DNA of 64,000 nucleotides from Devosia sp. FJ2-5-3 (GTDB lineage: Bacteria; Pseudomonadota; Alphaproteobacteria; Rhizobiales; Devosiaceae): positions 1,336,501 through 1,400,500 of the forward strand of contig NZ_CP104007.1 of NCBI RefSeq assembly GCF_029201545.1, in the 5' to 3' direction. Under the pieces are notes generated by a model. It was not told where the DNA came from. It saw only the letters and a list, made by a program, of their open reading frames with translations, and did not search any database. Each line of letters opens with the position of its first letter. Position 1 is the first letter of the stretch. Below are positions 10,861 through 19,638 of the stretch, in pieces. The position numbers and the translations under genes were made by a program.

Positions 10861-10886
10861 AAAAGGCCCCAGCTGATGCTGGGGCC
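10861..10886 (-). terminator. Rho-independent terminator of the Pro/Ala/Thr-rich gene
   Basis: GGCCCCAGC (10865-10873) and GCTGGGGCC (10878-10886) form a perfect 9-base-pair stem with a TGAT loop. On the minus strand this is followed by TTTTGTTTG. Confidence 0.8.
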
Positions 10887-10926
10887 CAGAGACCTCGGGG
10901 GAGGACCGAGGCGGGGGTCTTAAAGC

Positions 10927-11319
10927 TTAGGCGCCCGGGGCGGGGGCCGGAGCGGTTTCCGTGCCAGTGGCAGGAGCCGCATCAGTTGCCGGAGCCGGAG
11001 CTTCGGTTGCCGGGGCCGCGTCGGTAGCCGGGGCCGGAGCCTCAGTCATCGGGGCCACTTCAGTTGCCGGGGCGGGCGCTTCAGTCATCGGGGCCGGAGC
11101 CACCGCGGGGTCGGTCACAGGGCTTTCAATGGCAGGGGCGCCATTGACATCAACAGTCGTCGACGGGCCCGAATTGGCCGAGAAGACAAGATAGCCGATG
11201 GCCAGAAGTGCCAGGGCGACGATGATGCCGACAAACCAGCCCGTACCATTGCTTTCGCGGGTATATACGGTGCGGTTGCCGTCTTGGGTGTAAACAGTAT
11301 CGCGTTCCGGGGTAGCCAT
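10927..11319 (-). CDS. single-pass membrane protein with Pro/Ala/Thr repeats
   Basis: 130 residues from the ATG of MATPERDTVY, set by AAAGGAG eight bases upstream. A ~35-residue cytoplasmic part containing two TVYT repeats is followed by one membrane segment (FVGIIVALALLAIGYLVFSA). The outer part ends in about six imperfect repeats of the type APATEAPMTE. These low-complexity tails usually span the periplasm or contact the wall. I do not recognise a family. It lies next to a second protein with Pro/Ala/Glu repeats (the OmpA-domain gene), which hints at a shared envelope setting. Confidence 0.7.
   Translation of the reverse strand: MATPERDTVYTQDGNRTVYTRESNGTGWFVGIIVALALLAIGYLVFSANSGPSTTVDVNGAPAIESPVTDPAVAPAPMTEAPAPATEVAPMTEAPAPATDAAPATEAPAPATDAAPATGTETAPAPAPGA
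10930..11110. repeat. coding tandem repeats (Ala-Pro-Ala-Thr units)
   Basis: Degenerate repeats of about 24-30 bases encode APATEAPMTE-like units in the tail of the 130-residue membrane protein. Unit sequences drift, so recent slippage is not obvious. Confidence 0.6.
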
Positions 11320-11558
11320 ATGTTCGCTCCTTTGTTTCAACGCTGGCTAAAGAACGCGACCTATGCCCGAGAGTTCCCTTAAGCGTGATCACATCGCCCA
11401 AAACAATTATGGCAGGAAAAAGACTTAGGCGAGACAACGGGATAGACATGCCGTTTCTGCGGCATGCGGCGGTTCACCTTCGTGCCTGTTTGGAGCTTGG
11501 TCCGACATTTCTCCGCCAAGAAGAGGGTCCGCACGCACGCAAGAGGCCTTCTCGGCAC

Positions 11559-11584
11559 AAAAAAGGGGCCGGTGGACCGGCCCC
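11559..11584 (-). terminator. Rho-independent terminator of the OmpA-domain gene
   Basis: GGGGCCGG (11565-11572) pairs with CCGGCCCC (11577-11584) around TGGA. On the minus strand a run of six T follows. Confidence 0.85.
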
Positions 11585-11608
11585 CTTGTCGATTGTGTGC
11601 GCTGGTGA

Positions 11609-13885
11609 TCAGTTGCTGGCGAGCGTGATCAGCGGGGTGATGCGGCGGATGGTAACCCGGCGGTTTTCCCGCTCGGCCGCTTCGGTCCGGATCTTCAAAT
11701 AACGTTCGCCATAGCCCTGGGTGGCCAGGTTTTCCGGCGGAACGCCGTAGAAGTCGGTCAGAATGCGCGCCACGGTGGCTGCGCGCAGATCCGACAGGCC
11801 CAGATTGGAGACATCCGAGCCAACCGCGTCCGTGTGACCTTCGATAAGGAAGGTTTCGGCCGGGTTCTGCTGCAGCAGGCCGAGCATGGCGTTTGCAACG
11901 CCCGAGAGTGCCCCGACCTGATCACGGCCGATGGTTGCGGCACCCGTGTCGAAGGTGAGGTTGCCCACTTCGAGACGACGGACACTGTCGCGGACACGTG
12001 CGGAGCGCTTCACCTCATCGATGGAGTAGATGCGGGCGACCTGTTCCACCGGCGGCTGGCGGAAGAAGACTTCCAGCTCGTCCTCGTCGGCAAACTCGGC
12101 GTCGAGCACATAGTCCCGCACCGGGATATTGAGGCGCAGGGGCGGCAGGTTTGCACCGGGGTCGCGCCACTCGAGCAGGTCCGTGTCATAGCGTTCGTCG
12201 AAATAGGCGAGCACGACCTCCTGGCCATCCGGGGTAATGCGCGAGCGGCGCAGGATATCGCCATTGGCATTGCGGACGGTGACGACCTTGCTGCCATCGG
12301 GCCGGGTGATGGTTTCGCGGACCCGTCCATTGCGCAGGTTTTCGTAGAAGACCTCGTCCTGCTGGGCATTGTAGAAGCGGTCCGTGTCCTGGCCGATGGA
12401 ATTGACGACGAGCTGGCTACCGACCTGGAAGATCACCTGGGTGATTGCTTCGCCCGGTCCCAAAGGCTGGACGGCGGGCGGCTGGACATTGTTCTGCTGA
12501 ACGTTGTTCTGCTGGCCGATATTGGTGGTCGAATTGTCGACATTGGTCGTGTTGTTGGTGACGTTGTTGACCACATTGGTCTGGTTGACGATCGTCACGT
12601 TGGGCGGCAGGGCCGTCGGCGCCGCGGGGGCCCCGGTAACCTCAAAAACCTGACCTTCTTCAGCAGTCACCGAAACGATCTGCGCCTCGGCCGGTGCGAT
12701 GAGGGTCTGGGCTTCAAAATCGCTGGTCGGCGGCGGCGGGGGCGGAGCCTCCGGCTGGGCCGGGGCTGCAGGAGCGACGGGAGCGCCTTCTGGAGCAGGA
12801 GCCGCTGGGGCGCCTTCCACGGCCGGCGGCGGTGGTGCAGCGTCGTCCTTGGCGCTGTCGAGGACCGGTGCGACCTGTTCCTGGGTGATGCCTTCGGGGA
12901 GGTCAGGGATAATCTCGGCCGGGGCGCCTTCAGGGGTGAGAAGCTGCTCGCCCGGGGCTGGCGGAGGCGGCTGCTCGCCGGCTGCGGGCGGCTGGGCGTC
13001 AGCCGGAGCGGGTGCTGGCGCTGCGGGCTGCTCAGGCGCGGGCGCTGTGGGCAAGGCGGGGATCGCAGGCAGTTGCAGGCCGAAGTTTGCAAGGCAGGTT
13101 TGTTCGTCGCCCAGGCCGGCTTCGGCGCAGAGGCGGGCTATTTCGGCACGTGCAGCATCGATCCGGGCCTGGGCACCGGCGGGGTCATTGCCCGCCATCA
13201 GATCGGCAACGGCGCCGTTGTAAGCTTCCACCTGGGCGCCGAGAAGGGCGCCGTAATCGGCAGCCGGTGCTGCGGGGGCAGCAGGCTGTTCTGCAGGCGG
13301 TGCTGCTTCAGCGGCGGGTGCCGGAGGCGCTTCGGGCGCGGGAGCCGCTTCTGGCGCAACTTCGACCGGAGCGGGGGCTTCGGGAGCAGGCTGAGCCTCC
13401 ACAGGAGATTCGGCGGCCGGCTGTTCAACAGGCGCTTCGGGCTGCGGGGCAGGCTCCTCGACCGGCGCTTCCGGAGCGGGCTCGGCCGGCTGTTCGACCG
13501 GGGCCTCAGGCTGGGGTTCGGAAGGCTGCTCGGCAGGCGGTGCTTCGGCAGGCGGCTGCTCGGCCGGGGCTTCAGGCTGGGGTTCTTCGACAGGTGCTTC
13601 CGGCTGGATTTCCTCTGCCGGAGGGGCTTCCTCCAGCACAGGGGCCGGGGCGCCGCCGTTAATGGCCGCGATGCACTCATCCAGGCTCGTATAGCCGGCG
13701 ACGATGCATAGCTCCGTCAAAGCGCCTTGCGCGGCCTCGAGGGCAGCGGCGTCGCCGCTTGCCTGGGCAGCAGCATAGGCTTCGTAGGCAGCGCGCAAAT
13801 CCCCATCCTGGGCATTGGCGGATAGCGGTGCGAGTGCGAGGAGACCGATGCTGGTGCCGGTCAAGAGCCAGTTTTTGAGGCGCAT
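11609..13885 (-). CDS. large OmpA-domain outer-membrane/wall protein with low-complexity linkers
   Basis: 758 residues from the ATG of MRLKNWLLTGTSIGLLALAP, a clear signal peptide cleaved after SANA; the frame to 14149 has no such start. A short cysteine-bearing helical region follows (CIVAGY, DECIAAI). Then come ~300 residues rich in Pro, Ala and Glu (PEAPVEEPQPEAP-type repeats), interrupted by a second CAEAGLGDEQTC region, and an Asn/Thr-rich stretch at ~430-470. The C-terminal ~120 residues are an OmpA-like peptidoglycan-binding domain (LTFDTGAATIG, EGHTDAVGSD, NLGLSDLRAATVARIL). It should tether the outer membrane to the cell wall. Monocistronic, with its own terminator. Confidence 0.88.
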   Translation of the reverse strand: MRLKNWLLTGTSIGLLALAPLSANAQDGDLRAAYEAYAAAQASGDAAALEAAQGALTELCIVAGYTSLDECIAAINGGAPAPVLEEAPPAEEIQPEAPVEEPQPEAPAEQPPAEAPPAEQPSEPQPEAPVEQPAEPAPEAPVEEPAPQPEAPVEQPAAESPVEAQPAPEAPAPVEVAPEAAPAPEAPPAPAAEAAPPAEQPAAPAAPAADYGALLGAQVEAYNGAVADLMAGNDPAGAQARIDAARAEIARLCAEAGLGDEQTCLANFGLQLPAIPALPTAPAPEQPAAPAPAPADAQPPAAGEQPPPPAPGEQLLTPEGAPAEIIPDLPEGITQEQVAPVLDSAKDDAAPPPPAVEGAPAAPAPEGAPVAPAAPAQPEAPPPPPPTSDFEAQTLIAPAEAQIVSVTAEEGQVFEVTGAPAAPTALPPNVTIVNQTNVVNNVTNNTTNVDNSTTNIGQQNNVQQNNVQPPAVQPLGPGEAITQVIFQVGSQLVVNSIGQDTDRFYNAQQDEVFYENLRNGRVRETITRPDGSKVVTVRNANGDILRRSRITPDGQEVVLAYFDERYDTDLLEWRDPGANLPPLRLNIPVRDYVLDAEFADEDELEVFFRQPPVEQVARIYSIDEVKRSARVRDSVRRLEVGNLTFDTGAATIGRDQVGALSGVANAMLGLLQQNPAETFLIEGHTDAVGSDVSNLGLSDLRAATVARILTDFYGVPPENLATQGYGERYLKIRTEAAERENRRVTIRRITPLITLASN

Positions 13886-14140
13886 TATTGATTCCTTCGT
13901 CGTCTCGGAGACACGTTGGCACGAGCATCGCGGCAAGCGTCTGAACCCAATCTGAATGGGGAAGGGGGCTTGATTGAGGCCCTCCCTCCGCTGAAAGGCC
14001 CCAACGCCGGGCATTAGAGACAGTTCCCCCAGCTTTCTGATGAGCCTCGCGCTGGACAGAACAAGGCGCAATTGGGGCGGTGGACGGATTGGGGCGGGCC
14101 AGCCTCTGGTTCCTGCGGCACGTCGTGCTAGCGTGCCGAC

Positions 14141-14560
14141 ATGCGCCAAGCCATCGACAGCTTAACAATCGAAACGCGCGGGCAGGGTCTGTTCGACTTC
14201 ACCGCCCGGCTCCGTGATGTCGTGGCAGCCAGCGGCGTCGAGACCGGACTTCTGACCGCGTTCGTGCGCCACACGTCGTGTTCGTTGCTGATCCAGGAAA
14301 ACGCCGACCCGGATGTCCAGACGGATATGATGGGGTTCTTCCGGCGTCTTGTGCCCGAGGGCATGGACTGGCTGGTGCATACGACGGAAGGTGCGGACGA
14401 CATGCCGGCCCATATCAAGGCGGCGCTGACCCAGACCTCACTGGGTATTCCCGTTGCCGACGGGCGGCCCGTGCTGGGGATTTGGCAGGGCATCTATCTT
14501 TTTGAACACCGCAGGCGCCCCCATCGGCGCGAGGTGGTTTTACATCTTATCGGGGAATGA
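14141..14560 (+). CDS. YjbQ/UPF0047 family protein
   Basis: 139 residues, full family length. RHTSCSLLIQENADPDVQTDM, HTTEGADDMPAHIKAAL and GIWQGIYLFEHR are the conserved YjbQ blocks with the metal-site histidines. The family is annotated as secondary thiamine-phosphate synthase because some members rescue thiE mutants weakly, but its true role is uncertain. Its stop overlaps the next gene's start by four bases (ATGA), so the two are coupled. Confidence 0.9.
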   Translation: MRQAIDSLTIETRGQGLFDFTARLRDVVAASGVETGLLTAFVRHTSCSLLIQENADPDVQTDMMGFFRRLVPEGMDWLVHTTEGADDMPAHIKAALTQTSLGIPVADGRPVLGIWQGIYLFEHRRRPHRREVVLHLIGE

Positions 14561-15390
14561 GCATGGATTGGAACGCCGTCCTGGCCTATTGGCCGTTCGT
14601 GGTGGGGATGCTGGCGACCGGAGTGGTCTCGGGCATCGCTGCGGGCCTGCTCGGAATCGGCGGCGGGGCAGTGATCGTGCCGGCCCTTGGCAATGCGCTG
14701 CTGCTGATGGGATTTGATCCCGACATCGTCCAGCACGTTGCGGTGGGCACCTCGCTTGCCATCATCATTCCGACGGGGATCATGAGCGCGCGGGCGCATC
14801 ACAAGCGCGGTGCGGTGGACATGAAGGTGTTCCGGCTGTGGGCGCCGTTCATCGTGGCGGGGACATTCATCGGCGGGCTCATGGCGGGCTGGTTTTCCGG
14901 AGATGTGCTGCGCATCGTCTTTGCGGTCCTGGCCTTTGTCATCGCGGCCAATATCCTGTTTTCGTTCCAGACCAAGCTGATGGGCCATCTGCGCAATTCG
15001 GCCGGCACCCACAGAGCTGCAGGCTTTGTGGTGGGGTACCTGTCGTCGCTGATGGGGATTGGCGGCGGCTCGCTGACCGTGCCCACGCTGGTGTCATTTG
15101 GCGAGACCATGCACAAGGCGGTGGGGACCTCGGCGGCCATCGGCGTTGCCATTGCGCTCTCGGGAACGCTGGGCTTCCTTATTTCCGGATGGGGCGTGGC
15201 GGACCTGCCGCCGCTTAGCCTGGGCTATATCAACCTTGTCGCGCTGGTGCTGGTCGGCGTCCTGGCCGCGTTCTGCGCACCGTTGGGGGCTGCGCTGGCG
15301 CATCGGCTCGACCAGAAGACGCTGAAATATGTCTTTGCGGCCTTCCTCGTGCTGGTTGGCCTCAACATGGTTTGGAAGGTGTTGGCGTAG
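14557..15390 (+). CDS. TauE/SafE-family sulfite/sulfonate exporter
   Basis: 277 residues with about eight membrane segments in two repeats. The repeats are marked by GIAAGLLGIGGGAVIVPAL in the first half and GYLSSLMGIGGGSLTVPTLV in the second, the duplicated glycine motif of the TauE/SafE (DUF81) family. Members export sulfite, sulfoacetate or related anions. The start overlaps YjbQ by four bases; a second ATG two codons later is equally possible. No sulfur-metabolism gene is adjacent, so the substrate is open. Confidence 0.88.
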   Translation: MSMDWNAVLAYWPFVVGMLATGVVSGIAAGLLGIGGGAVIVPALGNALLLMGFDPDIVQHVAVGTSLAIIIPTGIMSARAHHKRGAVDMKVFRLWAPFIVAGTFIGGLMAGWFSGDVLRIVFAVLAFVIAANILFSFQTKLMGHLRNSAGTHRAAGFVVGYLSSLMGIGGGSLTVPTLVSFGETMHKAVGTSAAIGVAIALSGTLGFLISGWGVADLPPLSLGYINLVALVLVGVLAAFCAPLGAALAHRLDQKTLKYVFAAFLVLVGLNMVWKVLA

Positions 15391-15440
15391 GAGCCGCGCC
15401 TATGATTTCGAGGCGGCATGGCCTCCGATCGGGAGGGGTT

Positions 15441-15542
15441 GGTGGGGACGGGTGACTACGGAAGCCGTCCCCACCGCCCCGAGCCCCTCAGAGAGGGGAT
15501 CCGGGTAGCTCACACGCTTATGGCCCCAAAATTGCGGGGCCA
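15441..15542. repeat. two intergenic inverted repeats
   Basis: GGTGGGGACGG (15441-15451) pairs perfectly with CCGTCCCCACC (15465-15475) over a 13-base loop. A second hairpin, TGGCCCC (15521-15527) with GGGGCCA (15536-15542), follows. Neither has a U-tract. They lie between two convergent genes and may act as bidirectional transcription or RNA-stability elements. Nothing else is visible in this gap. Confidence 0.5.
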
Positions 15543-15606
15543 TTGCATGAGGTGATTGGCATGGGCGATTTGGCCGAAACGTGGCAAAATCGCGTTCCTG
15601 CACCGT

Positions 15607-16323
15607 TTAGTTGGCTTTGTTGTCCAAATCCCACTCGACCTTGACGGTGATGGCAAAGCTCATTTCGCCGGCTTCGACCGGCACGGGCGCGGAGGCAGCC
15701 ATCTCGGCGCGGGCATACATTGGATAGGGCTGGGGAGAGTTAAAACCCTGGCTTTCCACGATAGATTCGAGCTCGCCGAGGGTCGCGCCGGCGGCGGTGG
15801 CATAAAGTTCGGCCTTCTTGCGGGCATCGGCAAAGGCAGACTTGCGGGCCTCATTGTAAAGCTCGGCCGGGTCAGCCACCGAGAAGCTGACGCCATTGAT
15901 GGTGTTGGCGCCGACGGTAACGGACTTGTCCAGGATTGAGCCGAGTTCGGCAAGATCGCGCACGGCAACGCTGACGGTGTTGGACACCTGGTAGCCATTG
16001 ATCTTGGGCGGCAGGGAGTAGCCGTTCTCGTCGCGGGCGTCCGAATAGACATAGTTCGGGCTCACCGAAAAGCCCGAGGTCTGGATGTCGCGGGCCTCGA
16101 TGCCCTCGGCCTTGAGGGCGGCGATCAGTTCGGCCATGGAAGCGGTGTTGGCATCCAGCGCCTCGCGCGCGGTGCTGCCCTGGGTGGTTACGCCCGAGCT
16201 GATCATGGCCATGTCCGGCGCGGCGCGCACTTCGCCCTGACCCTCGATGGTGATCGACCCGGCATAGGCCGGGATTGCGGTGGCGATGAGGGCGAAGGGT
16301 ACGAGGGCGCTCGATAGACGCAT
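15607..16323 (-). CDS. SIMPL-domain (DUF541) periplasmic protein
   Basis: 238 residues from the ATG of MRLSSALVPFALIATAIPAYA, a signal peptide, with GGAG upstream. SITIEGQGEVRAAPDMAMISSGV is the hallmark opening of SIMPL/DUF541 proteins (E. coli YggE, Brucella BP26). It is followed by the conserved ARKSAFADARKKAELYATAAG helix. YggE-like proteins are periplasmic, form channel-like or ring oligomers, and are linked to oxidative stress. Appears monocistronic. Confidence 0.9.
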   Translation of the reverse strand: MRLSSALVPFALIATAIPAYAGSITIEGQGEVRAAPDMAMISSGVTTQGSTAREALDANTASMAELIAALKAEGIEARDIQTSGFSVSPNYVYSDARDENGYSLPPKINGYQVSNTVSVAVRDLAELGSILDKSVTVGANTINGVSFSVADPAELYNEARKSAFADARKKAELYATAAGATLGELESIVESQGFNSPQPYPMYARAEMAASAPVPVEAGEMSFAITVKVEWDLDNKAN

Positions 16324-16529
16324 GAGAGACTCCTTGGTCACACAGGGATGGAGAGATGTCCCCATCTAATGCGTCAGTATTGCGGCGTGGCTGAACGGAA
16401 ACTGAACGCCTTCCGGGCAGCACTTTGCGCCGAGATGTCGACTATAAGTATGACTTTTTGCCGGTTTGGCTTGCGCCCGGTCGTCATGCCGGGTTAGTCA
16501 CTCGACAACAAAAGCGGGAGGCAAGAAAC

Positions 16530-17681
16530 ATGGGCAGCAACTCGATCCCCGGCGGCGTCTTGATCGGACGCGCCCGCGTGCCGGGATACGCATATCCGCG
16601 TATCGTGACGGTGCGGGACGGACAATTGGTGGATATCACCACCAAGGGGTTCGCGACCGTCCGGGACATTGCCGAAAGCGGCAAGGCGGCTGAACATGTT
16701 CGCAGTGCAAACGGCAAAATCCTGGGTGACGCCGAGACGGTCCTCGGCAAGCCCTTCAATGGTCCGACCGATGCGGATCAAATTACCCTTCTCTCTCCCA
16801 TCGATCTGCAGGCTATTAAGGCCTCCGGCGTCACCTTTGTCGTTTCGCTGCTCGAAAGAGTAATCGAAGAGCAGGCGCGCGGGGATAAGTCTCGCGCCGA
16901 CGACTTGCGCGCCGAAATTCTCGACCTCATAGGCACCGATCTCAGCCAGCTGGTGCCGGGCTCTGATGGCGCCATGAAGGTCAAGGCGGCGCTGATCGAA
17001 AAGGGCGTCTGGAGCCAGTATCTGGAAGTGGGCATCGGCCCGGATGCGGAAATCTTCACCAAGGGCCAGCCGATGAGCTCGGTGGGCCATGGCGCCGAGG
17101 TTGGCCTCCACCCGATTTCGAGCTGGAACAATCCCGAGCCGGAAGTGGCGCTGCTGGTGACAAGCCGTGGCGAGATCATCGGCGCGACGCTTGGCAATGA
17201 CGTCAATCTGCGCGACGTCGAAGGCCGTTCGGCCCTGCTCCTGGGCAAGGCCAAGGACAATAACGCTTCGGCTTCGCTGGGCCCGTTCGTGCGGCTCTTC
17301 GATGGCGAGTTCACGCTCGAAACGATCAGCCAGTCCGAGATCGTGCTCCGCGTCGAGGGCGAGGATGGCTTCGTGCTCGAAGGCCATTCCAATATGGGCC
17401 AGATCTCGCGCACCCCCGCGTCGCTGGTGGAAGCCACGATCGGCGGGCACCATCAATATCCCGATGGGCTGGTGCTCTATCTCGGCACCATGTTCGCGCC
17501 CGTCAAGGATCGCGACGGGGCCGGCAAGGGGTTCACCCACAAGATCGGCGACATTGTTTCGATTTCGACGCCGAGCCTGGGTACACTTTCGAACCGGGTG
17601 AACCTATCTACCAAATGCCCCCCCTGGACCTACGGCTCCAGCCATTTGCTGCGCGATCTGGCTCGCGCCGACCTTCTCTAG
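16530..17681 (+). CDS. FAH-family sugar-acid dehydratase, XylX-like
   Basis: 383 residues from the ATG behind GGGAGG (16516-16521). The C-terminal fumarylacetoacetate-hydrolase fold is clear from EIFTKGQPMSSVGHG, WNNPEPEVALLVTSRGEIIG and TLGNDVNLRDVEGRSALLL, with Glu and Asp metal ligands. Its length and the ending KCPPWTYGSSHLLRDLARADLL fit the XylX group, 2-keto-3-deoxy-xylonate dehydratase of the oxidative (Weimberg) pentose pathway. The product would be 2-oxoglutarate semialdehyde, and the next gene encodes a dehydrogenase suited to it. The group-level assignment is good; the exact sugar is inferred. Upstream sugar dehydrogenase and lactonase genes are absent here. Confidence 0.75.
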   Translation: MGSNSIPGGVLIGRARVPGYAYPRIVTVRDGQLVDITTKGFATVRDIAESGKAAEHVRSANGKILGDAETVLGKPFNGPTDADQITLLSPIDLQAIKASGVTFVVSLLERVIEEQARGDKSRADDLRAEILDLIGTDLSQLVPGSDGAMKVKAALIEKGVWSQYLEVGIGPDAEIFTKGQPMSSVGHGAEVGLHPISSWNNPEPEVALLVTSRGEIIGATLGNDVNLRDVEGRSALLLGKAKDNNASASLGPFVRLFDGEFTLETISQSEIVLRVEGEDGFVLEGHSNMGQISRTPASLVEATIGGHHQYPDGLVLYLGTMFAPVKDRDGAGKGFTHKIGDIVSISTPSLGTLSNRVNLSTKCPPWTYGSSHLLRDLARADLL

Positions 17682-17727
17682 CGCACTGCGTCTCGCGCTG
17701 ACCCACACGATCCGAAAGGCTTGCGAT

Positions 17728-19167
17728 ATGACCGAACTGCACAAGAACCTCATCGACGGCGACTGGGTGGGGACTGATGGGATTGAGAACATCAATCCCT
17801 CCAATCTCAGTGATGTGGTGGGCGTCTATGCCCGCGCTTCCGTCGAGGAGGCCAATCGGGCGATCGCTGCCGCCAAGGCAGCGTTTCCGGCCTGGTCGCG
17901 CTCGGGCATTCTCGAGCGCCACGCCATCCTGCGCAAGACCGCCGACGAGATCCTGGCGCGCAAGCAGGAACTGGGCGAGCTCTTGAGCCGCGAAGAGGGC
18001 AAGACGCTGCCAGAAGGCATTGGCGAGGTGACCCGCGCCGGCCAGATCTTCGATTTCTTTGCCGGCGAAGTGCTGCGTTTGGCGGGCGAGATCTTACCGT
18101 CCGTACGCCCGGGCGTGAATGTTGAAATCACCCGCGAGCCGCTGGGTGTCATCGGCATCATCACGCCGTGGAATTTCCCGATCGCCATTCCGTCCTGGAA
18201 GATCGCGCCGGCGCTGGCTTATGGCAACACCGTGGTGATCAAGCCGGCCGACCTCGTGCCGGGCTCGACCTGGGCGATTGTCGATATATTGGTGCGGGCC
18301 GGCCTGCCCAAGGGCGTCCTCAACCTCGTCATGGGCAAGGGCTCGGTCGTCGGCCAGACCATGCTCGACAGCAAGGACGTCACCGCGATCTCCTTCACCG
18401 GGTCGGTGGGGACGGGCAAGCGCGTGGCGGCCGCCTCGATCGAGCACAACCGCAAGTTCCAGCTGGAAATGGGCGGCAAGAACCCGACCATCGTGCTGGA
18501 CGACGCCGACCTCAAGATCGCCGTCGAATCGGTGGCGCAGTCGGCCTTCTTCTCGACCGGCCAGCGCTGCACGGCGGCCTCGCGCGTGATCGTCACGGAA
18601 GGGATCCACGACAAATTCGTCGAGGCCCTGGCCGAGCGCACCCGCAATCTGCGTGTTGGCGATGCTCTCGACAAGAACACCGAGATCGGTCCCGTGGTCG
18701 ATCCCAGCCAGCTCAAGCAGGACACCGATTATATCGAGATCGGCAAGGCCGAGGGCGCCAGGCTTGTCGCCGGCGGCGAGCGGGTGAAGGCGGCGACGGA
18801 CGGCTACTTCCTGCAGCCGACGCTCTTTACCGAAGCCACAAACTCGATGCGCATTGCCCGCGAGGAAATCTTCGGGCCGGTTGCGGCGGTGATCAAGGCC
18901 AAGGACTATGAAGAGGCCCTGGCAATCTCCAACGACACCGATTTCGGCCTCAGTGCGGGTATCGTCACCACCTCGCTGAAATATGCGACGCACTTCAAGC
19001 GCAATTCGGAAGCGGGCATGGTGATGGTCAACGTGCCGACCGCGGGCGTCGACTTCCACGTGCCGTTCGGCGGGCGCAAGGGCTCGAGCTATGGCCCGCG
19101 CGAGCAGGGCAAATATGCGGCCGAGTTCTTCACCGTGGTGAAGACGGCCTATACCGCCGCGGGCTAA
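17728..19167 (+). CDS. NAD(P)-dependent aldehyde dehydrogenase, probably 2-oxoglutarate semialdehyde
   Basis: 479 residues, complete ALDH fold. The cofactor motif is ITPWNFPIAIPSWKIAPAL. The general base is Glu247 in QLEMGGKNP, and the nucleophile is Cys281 in STGQRCTAAS. Sequence style and the partner gene 46 bases upstream point to the 2-oxoglutarate semialdehyde dehydrogenase that ends non-phosphorylating pentose or uronate pathways and feeds the TCA cycle. Succinate-semialdehyde dehydrogenase is an alternative. A strong terminator follows, so the pair forms a closed operon. Confidence 0.85.
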   Translation: MTELHKNLIDGDWVGTDGIENINPSNLSDVVGVYARASVEEANRAIAAAKAAFPAWSRSGILERHAILRKTADEILARKQELGELLSREEGKTLPEGIGEVTRAGQIFDFFAGEVLRLAGEILPSVRPGVNVEITREPLGVIGIITPWNFPIAIPSWKIAPALAYGNTVVIKPADLVPGSTWAIVDILVRAGLPKGVLNLVMGKGSVVGQTMLDSKDVTAISFTGSVGTGKRVAAASIEHNRKFQLEMGGKNPTIVLDDADLKIAVESVAQSAFFSTGQRCTAASRVIVTEGIHDKFVEALAERTRNLRVGDALDKNTEIGPVVDPSQLKQDTDYIEIGKAEGARLVAGGERVKAATDGYFLQPTLFTEATNSMRIAREEIFGPVAAVIKAKDYEEALAISNDTDFGLSAGIVTTSLKYATHFKRNSEAGMVMVNVPTAGVDFHVPFGGRKGSSYGPREQGKYAAEFFTVVKTAYTAAG

Positions 19168-19191
19168 GCGGATCGACATTGCTTTGAGAAG

Positions 19192-19217
19192 ACGGGGCCG
19201 ATGGGCCCCGTTTTTTT
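19192..19217 (+). terminator. Rho-independent terminator of the FAH-ALDH operon
   Basis: ACGGGGCC (19192-19199) pairs with GGCCCCGT (19204-19211) around GATG, followed by seven T. The T-run overlaps the stop codon of the convergent DMT gene. Confidence 0.92.
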
Positions 19218-19638
19218 ATGGCCGGCGCTGGGTGAGGGCCATGCCGGCGAGGATCAGGACCACGCCGAGGACGCAGGCCCAGAGGGTGATCGGCTGGCCA
19301 CGCAACAGATCGAAAATCACCCCGAAGACCATCTGGCCGGCGATGACCATGATCGTGGAATTGACCGCACCAATGCGGGTGATGAGCCAGGAGCCGGCGG
19401 TGACGAAGACCACGCCGATAGCGCCGCCCGAATAGATCCACCAGGGCATTTCAGCCAGATTGGCTGGAATAAGGCCGCCAAGCACGAGACCAATAAGCGT
19501 GAGGAAAACGAAGCCCACGATGTGGTTCCAGAACGAGGAGATCAGCGGCGTCGTGGACATGGCCAGCCGGCCATTGACCTGGCGGCTGAGGATGATCAGC
19601 GTGCCGGCGATGAAGGCGGCGAAAATGGGAAGGATCAT
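19216..19638 (-). CDS. DMT-family (DUF606/YdcZ) half-transporter, second subunit
   Basis: 140 residues with five hydrophobic segments, starting MILPIFAAFIAGTLIILSRQ. SRQVNGRLA, SSFWNHIVGF and GGAIGVVFVTAGSW are family blocks of DUF606/YdcZ, a short branch of the drug/metabolite transporter superfamily. The start overlaps the upstream partner's stop by four bases, so translation is coupled. The longer frame to 19887 runs through the partner gene in the wrong frame and is rejected. Confidence 0.82.
   Translation of the reverse strand: MILPIFAAFIAGTLIILSRQVNGRLAMSTTPLISSFWNHIVGFVFLTLIGLVLGGLIPANLAEMPWWIYSGGAIGVVFVTAGSWLITRIGAVNSTIMVIAGQMVFGVIFDLLRGQPITLWACVLGVVLILAGMALTQRRP

Noticed and set aside
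11834..13711. 625-codon open frame antisense to the OmpA-domain gene
   Set aside because: Gly/Arg-rich mirror of the Pro/Ala/Glu repeats; the sense strand has signal peptide and OmpA domain.
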